NCBI GenBank assembly: GCA_032191485.1
Contig: JAVDOI010000003.1
Location: forward strand, 19,842,149-19,906,148
Length of the DNA stretch: 64,000 nt
Source of the DNA: Leptoclinus maculatus
Lineage: Eukaryota > Chordata > Actinopteri > Perciformes > Stichaeidae
Direction of reading: 5' to 3'
Shown here: in pieces, positions 55,101-64,000 of the stretch
Layout of the letters: the number at the start of each line of letters is the position of its first letter
How positions within the stretch are numbered: the stretch's first letter is position 1
The notes under the pieces: model-generated
Seen by the model: only the letters and a program-made list of their open reading frames with translations
The model's database searches: none
Told to the model about the DNA's origin: nothing
Program-made: the position numbers and the translations under genes

Positions 55101-55712
55101 TACATTCATAACTAACGCAGATGCTTTTGTCTTCTTTCACTCCTGCCGCCCGTGTTGTCTGTTTTTATCACCAGGTACTTGAACACAACACACACCTACA
55201 GTTAGTTACAGTTTTTTAAATCTTTATTTTTAAGTCCCAGAGTTTCATTTATTCTTCTTTTCTGGATTGAAGCTTAACTTGTGTGTTTTGTGAACGCGCC
55301 TCTGTGTAGGAGAACGAGCACTTTATTAAATCACCAGACACAGAACCGGGCTCTCTGTTTGTGTTTTGGGTTCTTTTGCTTGTTGTTGTTGTTGATGTTG
55401 TTTACGCACGCGGGCTGGTGGAAAAATGCGCAGCAGCTTTTTACGCACAAAGATTTACGCGTTTGGGTGAAAAAAGATGCAAGCAGAGGTCGTTCAGGAC
55501 TGAGAGACATCCGGTCCTCTATGCAGGCAAAGCTGCGGCCCGCGGCTCTGTGCGGGGTTTCCTGTGCGGGACTCCCGCAGACTGTCGTCACGTTTAACAG
55601 CTGATTTGGTTTCAGAGGTTTTTAAAATCTCATCAACTGAAATTCTGTAAACTTGCAGAAAACTGGACACATTTGGTCACGTGGTGTGTTTTTGTTTCAG
55701 CTCCGGCTTGTT

Positions 55713-55752
<40 letters not shown>

Positions 55753-57880
55753 TTTCCAAACATTTCATATTTCATCTCAAACAGTCTGATATTTCTCTGT
55801 TTGTTTGTCTTCTTCTTCTGCTTCACTTTAAATGTCGCTGCTCTGTTTCCTCGTTTGAATTATCAGATCAAACTGATTTTTGTTCCTTCGGACAACAGAT
55901 CAGAGTTCCTCCGGTAGAGGTTTGGTTTAGATCTGGTCTGGTTTAGATCTGGTCTGGTTTAGATCTGGTCTGGTTTAGATCTGGTTCTGGGTGTCGCTCC
56001 GGTGTTCCGGTGTTTCCGTGATGTTTGTTGGTTCTTTAAAGATGAAACGTGTTTGTAGAAGAGACTTCCTGTTTGAGGATCAGCTGTTCGGTTTGTTGTC
56101 GGCTCCTCTGATCTTTGCGTGTTTTCTTTGATTTTTCACCTTAAAACTAAACTTCATTCTTTCAAACATGCAGATTCTTGTTCTGCATTAATCTTCATAT
56201 TTTCATTGTATAAATGAGAATCTTTTATTTGATCTTCTCGGTTCATTTGAGTTGTTTTGCCTCATTAACTTTTCACTCGTTTGTTTTACAGATCAAATCT
56301 GATCTGATTATTTCTCCCTTAAATCTGCTGACTCAACATTTAGTTCTGAAGAAAGTCACATTGAAATCAGAATTTGAGCTTTTATTTTTCATTCTTTCTG
56401 TTCTCCGGTTTGTTTTCTGCACATTTAACGTGAAAAAAACTCGTTCTGTGTTACAGGGTCGCTACAATATAAATACTATATATAAATATATATATATATT
56501 TATATATAGTATTTATTGTGTGTATATATATATATATATAGTTATATGTAGTATTAATTGTATATATGTATATATTTATATATAGTATTTATTGTATATA
56601 AATATATATTTATTTTACACATTCAAACATAAAAAGAATCAGGTTAAATTAACCCTTTAAACTTTCAGTTTTAAAGAAACATTTATTAAAATCAGATTGT
56701 GCAGACAGACGCTGCTCCTCTTCCTCTTCCTCCTCCTCCTCACCTGAGGTCCTCCTGCGTGTTTCGGGGTGACTGTGACCACATAACGATCACGTGCTGC
56801 TGTTTGAAGCTGATCCTCACAAACGTCTCGTGAACGTTTCTGTTTGTTTTAGTTTGAATTAAAGCTCGTTATTCACCAGCAGTTGCGCGCGCTCTGTTCG
56901 TGGCCAAGTGAACGTGACCATTTGTATTATTCAGTTAATTTTGTTTTTGTTAAAACGGATTTGTTTGAGTCAGTCTGCAGGTCAAAGGTCAAACCTGCTG
57001 CTAACAAATGTATTTAATTATTTTACAACAACTTCACTATTTTTGAATATTTTACATTTTACAGAAAATCTTTTAAATCCATAAAACATCCGACATGTTT
57101 CATGTTTTTGTCATCAAATTACAACTAATGTTGAACTTCAGCTTTTAAAAGTTTGAAATTCATACAGTTCAATATTTAACATTTTGTGGCAAACACTGAA
57201 ATACTTTTAGTGATTCACGTTTATCGTCTGCTCTAAAAACTAATTAAAAAAGATATTTTCATATTTTAAAGTATCTTTAAAACCCAAACCAGGTTTTCAG
57301 AGTCCAACAATGATCTAAATCCACAAACACAAACTCTTAAAACTCCAAAAGCTGAAATGTAATGACATGCATTAGTAAAATAATCTCATGATATTGATAT
57401 TTCATATCTTAAAAAATGTAGAAGATGGCTGAATGTTGGCTTCTGTTTCAGGCCTGAAAATCTGATTTTAAGACCAAAATGAGTCACAACCAGTTTTGAC
57501 GTTCTGATGTTTTGAATCCATTTTCCACACCATGAAAACAGCACCAAAGTAAGACATTAATATCTTTCAGTGTTATTCAGTTTTCCTCTAAATCCAGATA
57601 TTTTTTGACACCAAACCAATTTTTTAACAGAATCGTCGTGTAAGTAACTGATAACAATCATGAATATTTAGATACCTTTCAAAAAACCCAAAACCAGGTT
57701 TCTATTGGAGAACTGAGCCCCTTAGGACAAGTATGACCTTATATTTTTGCAAAGTATATTTAGGATTTTGTTATTTTAGTTTATTGTCCAGTTATGTTTG
57801 AAAATAAGGAAGAAAAAAAGAAACACTTTAAATTTCTATTTTTATTTTTTGGCACCAACCTAAAAAATAAAACCAGCTGC
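55101..57880. other. Intergenic DNA downstream of foxg1, no gene recognised
   Basis: Holds a GT microsatellite (55716-55751), a TCTGGTCTGGTTTAGA 16-mer array (55920-55985), an AT-repeat cluster (56462-56612) and a GC-richer patch at 55400-55600 with several TTTACGCAC motifs that might be regulatory. Nothing codes convincingly. Confidence 0.65.
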
Positions 57881-57889
57881 ATGTTTATT

Positions 57890-58245
57890 ATAATAAACAT
57901 ATTAATATCCGACTCTCCATCAGTTTAAGCTTCCAGACTCTAGAGCTCCTATCAGCTGATCTGAGGTCGGCCTCGCTCTGATTTTCTCTCTCAGGTTGTT
58001 TGTTGTCGGCTGTTCTGAGATCAGCCCCCCCAAACAACAAAGACAGACTTTCAGCAGCAATTTGTTCATTTCCTAAAAGAGGGCTGCGAGTTAAACGAGT
58101 CCGACTGTAATGCAAGAACCCCCCCCCCCCCCCCCCAACAATGGAGCTGCCGGGGAACCCAATCTCTGTCCCCCTGATGCTATCTGCCCCGTGTTAAATG
58201 GGGTGACCAGCAGTCAAAAGACAAAAGAAGCAACAGAAGGACAGG
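57890..58245. promoter_or_regulatory. Candidate conserved non-coding element downstream of foxg1
   Basis: A high-complexity stretch within low-complexity DNA, cut by a poly-C run at 58119-58136 and closed by a poly-G run at 58243-58262. Dense site-like motifs include CAATTTGTTCATTTCC, AACAACAAAGACAG (SOX-like) and TTAAATGGGGTGACCAGCAG. It has no open gene structure. Called regulatory only because of composition and position near a developmental gene. Confidence 0.35.
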
Positions 58246-58471
58246 GGGGGGGGGGGGGGGGGGATACTCTTTCTTTCTCTTTTCTTTTCTGCAACACAAA
58301 ATATTTCTGATGTTTTTTATTCTGCTGTTTGAGCTGCAGGAAGGAAAATACAGACGAAAGTTTTAGTTTTGCAGAAATAAGAAGTCCTTAAATTTCTCTT
58401 TTAAATTCCCGTCTAAAGCAGCTGGAGTTCATTCAGAAGCTTCTTCGTCACGTTGAAGATTCGTGATTCGT

Positions 58472-58766
58472 GTCTTTAAAGGTGCTGCGTGTTCCATCCG
58501 GTGACATCTAGTGGCGACGCTGCAGATTGCAACTAACTGAAACTTCTCGTGTGTCAGACGTTGAACGTCTCTAGAGTGTTTGGTTTGTCCGTTCTGGGCT
58601 TCTGTAGAAAGATGGCGGCCGCTCCGTATGTAGATACAAACAACGCTACGCTAATGAAAACAAAACTATTCTCATTTTCAGGTGATTATTCACTAAAAAA
58701 CAGACTTTTATCATTTTATTCCGTTTCTACCACTAGATCCCCTTAAATGTTACAGCCTTTAAAGAC
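58472..58766. mobile_element. Short inverted-repeat element (MITE-like)
   Basis: Ends GTCTTTAAAGGTGCTG (58472) and CAGCCTTTAAAGAC (to 58766) are imperfect inverted repeats. Internal TGACATCTAGTGGCGACGCT is the reverse of CACTAGATGTCACT at 31195-31325. No coding capacity beyond a short chance frame. Confidence 0.65.
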
Positions 58767-59404
58767 GCATATTTAAATACAAGGTTTTAATGTGCGACCA
58801 AAATGTAAAATTCAATCATGAAACTTATTACAAATATTTGTTTTGGTCAATAAACGTCTCTTCAAGTCACAACTAAAGCAACTTCAGATAGACTTCAGTG
58901 ATGAGTTTCTATTTTGACACAAAACATCATTATTTGGGTTTTCTGCCACAAAATTGTAACTTCAGACTTGTAGAGGTTTTCCTACTGAAGTCCAGTCACA
59001 TGTGATGATTTCCATTCGTTTCACGCATTCAGTCTTTTCAAAATAAACTTCTGTCTTCTCAGGAAACAACTCAGTTAGGTTCAGTATAAGATCAGACTTT
59101 GGGTTAAAATAACCACTGAAGTGCAGAAGTTACGTGACAAATAAATCAACATTGACACAAATTTGGGAAGAAAATTATTGCACCAAATTGGTAAATTGTA
59201 AAAAGCCGACATGAAGTCAGAGACTGCTCTTTGAAAAACGATCTGCTGAAGTGCTTCTGAGAAATGTTTCTATAGTAGCAGAGTTTCAGGAGTTTTATTG
59301 TGAAGTTTTAAAGCCTTTAAAAAAACCATGTGTCCCGTGTGAGGCCAAAATGAAAACTTGCTTTTAACATGATGTAATTCTACTGAGGGTGGTTGTTCTT
59401 TCTT

Positions 59405-59890
59405 TACGCTGTTAACGGCTGGTTAGGTTGTTACGCCGCGCTGTTACACTACGCTGTTACACTACGCTGTTACACTACGCTGTTACACTACGCTGTTACA
59501 CTACGTTTGTTAAGTGTCGTACTTACGTCACATCGTTATTTTACCCTGTTATGGTACGTTGTTACGTAATGTTATGTTATTTTATGCTACGTTGTTAAGT
59601 TACGTTGTTAAATATTGTTGTTACGTTGTTACATTACGTTGTGATGTTGTTACGTTGTTACGTCAGGTTGCGTTATGTTGTTATGTTACGTTAAGTTGTT
59701 ACATCGTGACGTGATGTTGTTACGTTATGTTGTGGCGTTGTTACATTGTTACATTAGGTTGTTGCATTGTTACGTTGCATTGTTACGTTGTTGCGTTAGG
59801 TTGTCAAGTTGCATTGTTACGTTGTTACGTTAGGTGAAGTTGTTGCGTTAAGTTGTTACGTTAAGTTGTTACGTTGTTACGTTACATTAT
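59405..59890 (+). repeat. GTTACGTTGTTACG degenerate minisatellite
   Basis: About 480 bases of drifting TGTTACGTTG units; starts as regular CTACGCTGTTACA 13-mers (59445-59500) and becomes irregular. Confidence 0.93.
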
Positions 59891-60717
59891 ATTTTATTTT
59901 TTCCATTATGTTATTTTTGAAATGCAAACAATGATCTTTTTTCTAACCTTTAAGTCGAGATGAAATGAAAAACACCTCTTTGTTCCTTTTAAATCACATA
60001 TAACAATCTAAAATTACAAAATCAATTTCATCCTGTTTCAATATCGACTTAAAATCCAAAAATAGAACCAAAACTGAACAAAAACAATCTGTTTGGTGGT
60101 GACGTTGTTGGTATTTGATCTCAGAAAATGGTCTGAAATGTGTCAAAAGTCAAATGTGGGATTGAACATGAGAAGGATTCACGAGGAGGAGAAACATTTG
60201 ACTTGTGATAAATCCGTCTCTGTGGGTCAAACTGGTTCAGGCTTCAGGCGGCTGCAGTGATTGGCTGTCAGGGGACGTGGCGGGTCAGCTGACTGAAGTC
60301 AGGCTACTTCCTGGAACAACCTTTATAATAATATATATAATAATATATATAATAATATATATGTTATATAATGCAGATAATTATGACTGTTTATGATTTA
60401 GAGCTACTGTTGAGTCAACATTGTAATGATTGTGTCATAGTTTAAATTAGAGCTGCAACTCATGATTATTTTTGCCTGTTGATGATTTTTTAAATTCATA
60501 TATTTATTCTAGTGTATTTGAAATGTTGGAAAATAAGGAAAAAGGCAGAAGTGACGTCTTAAATCTCTCATCTAGTCAGTTTGAAACCTGAAAGAATTCA
60601 GTTTTTGGATAAAAACAACCGAGAAAAGCAGAAAGTCTGAGTCTAGTAAATTATGATATAAAATGAATTCAAAGGTTATGATTTAACTTCTAAAGTGGAG
60701 GTTTAATAACCAACAAG

Positions 60718-60806
60718 ATGGGAGACCTCCAGGGGCCTCAGACCTCCAGGGGCCTCAGACCACCAGGGGCCTCAGACCACCAGGGGCCTCAGACCACCAG
60801 GGGCCC
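60718..60806 (+). repeat. CAGGGGCCTCAGACC tandem repeat
   Basis: Five units of about 17 bases, ACC(T/A)CCAGGGGCCTCAG. Confidence 0.95.
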
Positions 60807-62537
60807 CACAAGCTCCACATTCACTGTCTCATATGAACCTCTGAGCAAGGCATTAAACACAAGATGCTTAGACCAAAACCTGCAGTGAAAAGAACGAACT
60901 TTAAAAATGTAGAAGTAAAAGATTTAATTTATAATAATAATAAATAATTTAAACGTCTTGTTGAAATTATTTGAGGTTTTACATCAGACACGAAGAGAGA
61001 AACTCTAACATCAGATATTAAGAGTGAATGTTTCTTATGGGAAGATTATTCGTATCGTTTTATTCATTTATTGTGATTATTTGCACGTAGAAGCAGATTA
61101 ATAATCAAACACAATATTTTCTATATTCTCAAATAATTTCAAGACAATAAACATTTCTCTTTATCAGTGAGGATAAAACAAGATGAATACATTAAACATG
61201 ATTCACAAACATAGAATATAATACATAAATATGTGTGAATGAGTCAAAACTGAGAGCACAAGTTTAACAAATCTAAAAGTTTAATAATGAATACAATATT
61301 GAATCAGTATAAATAACAACAGCAGTTCATTCATTCATTTCGTTCATAATTCTAGTAAATCATCTTTAAAACTGGAAATAAAATCTGGACATGAAACATG
61401 TGAATAATGATGTCACATCTTTATTTTGAAGAAATCAAAACTGTATTAATAATTATGAAAGAAAACAGAAATAAACATATTTTGGGGAATAAATTATTCT
61501 TACAAATATTGGTAAATATAGATTTGAATTGTTATTCTGTGTAACTTAAAAACAGTTGTTATATATTATACTGTGTTTTATATAGTTATACCGCATCGCG
61601 CGATGTGTTTTGGTGTTTTCCGGCTTTTTTTTTACCTTGTGACGTGATGACTCGAACACCACGTGACCACGTATTGCTCACACCTGCACCCAGAGGGAGG
61701 TGTGTGACGTGGACGTGAAGCACGTGGTCTTCATATGAATTCACTCGTTATTTTATTTTCTGATTTTTTAAATCACACAGATTTAAAGCCTCGCGCAGCC
61801 TCGTAGTTGTGACGTTTCACTCAAAGCGGAAATACAATAAATATCTTTAATCCTTAACAAAATAAAAGTATTTCCCTCCTTCACAGCTGCGGAAGTGTTA
61901 TTCTCTTTTCTTCTCTTTTCTTCTATTTTCTTCTCTTTTCTTCTCTTTTCTTCTCTTTTCTTTTCTTCTCTTCTCTTTTCTTCTCTTTTATTTTATCGTC
62001 AGAAAACAGCTGAGATGAAACGACTCGCGCGGATCCCGCTGAGCTTCTCTCCGTTACCGGAGAGAAGCTCCGGTTTCTTCCCGTCAGACATCAAAGCTTA
62101 CCGGATATACAACCTGTTTGTAATAACTCATATTTAATGATTTATGATTATGATGCAGCTGTTTCATTGTTTGTTGGCTCAGCTTCTCTCTCTGCACCAA
62201 CAGACAGAAGTCTCCTTATAATAAATATACAAACATATATACAAACATTAAATCTATAATAACAAAAGTCAAAAAGGATTCAGAATGTATTTTTTATCTA
62301 TTTATTTATCTATTTATAGGTTAAATTTGCTTTCCAATATGGCAATATAACAACAAAATAAATAAATATCAGTTTTATTACTGAAACACAAACATTTTGT
62401 CACCATTATTTAATTGAATTAAAACAAACACTAATATTTATTTTTAACTTTCAGTTACTACATATTTAAAACTTCAAAATATTAAATTAAACAAAATGGA
62501 AATAGAATATTACATATTATTAATATTACAAACTCCC

Positions 62538-62570
<33 letters not shown>

Positions 62571-64000
62571 GCGCGTGCGCGTGTGCGTGTGCGTGAGATC
62601 AGCGTACTGATATCACATCGTCTCAGGTGATCAGGTCGCTGCAGCTGGTTTTAATGTTTCTGTTAATGTTTGAGGACCAGTTTTCATTGCTCACTGTATT
62701 AGTTGTAAATATTTTAAAGTACACACATTAATAAAGACAACATCATAATGATATTAATAATGATATTATTATTAGTCAGGAGGAGCAGAGAGTTCCTCTC
62801 AGCATCACTAAATTATTACACGTTATTTATTCTCTGTGTTCATCAGAATGAACTCATATGTGACGTTTTAACTCACTTTAATAATGGAGGAATTAAAACC
62901 TTCATCAACATTAAAACACACGCTGTACTTTTATTCTGACTCCAAAACTCACTGGAGCACCAAATGTGGATTCATCCGCCGCTGAAAGTAGTCCCTAACA
63001 CATGCTCTATTTCCTTTGTTGGATAGAAACTACAGAGATCAAACCGTCTTAAAGTTAGTTTAAATCAGTCACTCATCTTCTTCTTCTTGTTAAATTATGA
63101 TATTTCTTTCAATCTGTTTTTGTGTTGATCTTGTTTCTGTATTAACGACCAGAACTGAGAGTCTCACGTCGTAAACTTTGAGTTTTGAGTCCTGAACCAG
63201 TCGTACTGGACTCTTCAGTACAGAGCAATAAAATATCAAGTTTACAAAATGCATGAACACCTTTCAAGTATATTTAAAATGTGTGTTTGTTAAAACTGAA
63301 GTTAATCATAAAAAAAGAAGACTTGTGACTTTATAACTGTTGGTTTTCCACCTCTAGTGTCTGAGAATCAGAGAACTTCTCCTTTAAACCACATTAACAC
63401 AAGTCTCCAACATGTTTACACTTTATTTGACTCCAGTTTTATTTCAGATGCATCATTTTCTAACTTTTCTGCAAAATTAAAAGCATAAAAACGAGCTTCT
63501 TTATTTTAAGTTTAATATTTAACCAACTGAGATGAGAAACAATCTTTGTTGAGGCAACAAAGATTGTTTCTCATTGTTTCCTGTTGGATCTGCACGATGT
63601 GTTCAAGGGACACAGAAGTGTAGTTCAAATATATTTATAATGTGTTGGAAAAATGCCAAGTGGTCTCCAGGTAATGCGGGTTTGAGACCACCGGACTAAA
63701 AGCTTATAGCAGATTAAGTTGCATTCTGGGAAGTGTAGGATCAAGTGTCTCCACACTTAAAGTCACTTTAATCCTTTTCATGCAAGTTCTGTAACTTTAC
63801 AGAGAAGTGTTTCACTGAAATCACTTCACTTTATTCTGAGCTTTGTTTTCAGGGTTCCAACTGTCACAATGTGCAACAATGATACAAGTACTCTAGTAAA
63901 TTAGTACTTGTACTGCAGTACTCACTGTGGAAATATGCACTGTGACAGTATAATTACTAATACCACACAGTAAACATACTCTGTAACAGTAAAAGTACAG

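Larger units (their letters stand above)
58767..64000. other. Gene-poor intergenic DNA to the right edge
   Basis: AT-rich with the minisatellites listed separately, a TTCTCTTTTCTTC pyrimidine array (61897-61992) and a TG/CG microsatellite (62535-62596). A 22-bp hairpin (ACAATCTTTGTTG / CAACAAAGATTGT) occurs at about 63540-63570. No coding region, RNA gene or CRISPR-like array was seen. Confidence 0.65.

Noticed and set aside
59514..59714. Tyr/Val/Leu-rich 66-codon frame
   Set aside because: A reading of the GTTACG array.

Overview
The window is vertebrate nuclear DNA, almost certainly from a percomorph-type teleost. Genes are split into short exons by GT-AG introns. Introns are full of CA/GT microsatellites, minisatellites, a tRNA-derived SINE, small inverted-repeat transposons and a LINE fragment of kinds common in bony fish. 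No bacterial-style operons, CRISPR arrays, rRNA or convincing tRNA genes are visible.

Region 1 (1-43161, + strand) is one very large gene: a beta-heavy (beta-V) spectrin, best matched to sptbn5. I traced 77 exons by hand. They join with matching splice phases into one uninterrupted frame of about 4,103 codons; only the start of the protein lies off the left edge. The protein has two calponin-homology (actin-binding) domains, about 30 spectrin repeats, an SH3-like insert in the region of repeat 5, a long Ser/Pro-rich linker with a 77-residue internal duplication, a PH domain and a basic C-terminal tail. This is the beta-heavy architecture: an actin-crosslinking, membrane-binding scaffold that should pair with alpha-spectrin.

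Region 2 (43162-about 52100) is about 9 kb without a recognisable gene. It holds a probable 3' UTR, several minisatellites, a roughly 0.9 kb CCTTAA-rich satellite-like stretch and, near its right end, a CpG-rich block.

Region 3 (about 51240-55100, + strand) is the single-coding-exon forkhead gene foxg1 (ATG 52489, stop 53808, 439 aa), with CCAAT-type promoter sequence upstream and a probable 3' UTR ending near 55100. FOXG1 is the telencephalic transcriptional repressor. Region 4 (55100-64000) is gene-poor, with simple repeats, an inverted-repeat element and a complex sequence block between poly-C and poly-G runs that may be a conserved regulatory element.

I found no new biological system. 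The most unusual signal is that tandem repeats in the spectrin gene repeatedly start at, or contain copies of, real splice donors and acceptors. The gene also carries a very recent-looking in-frame exon duplication and a degenerate SH3 domain.
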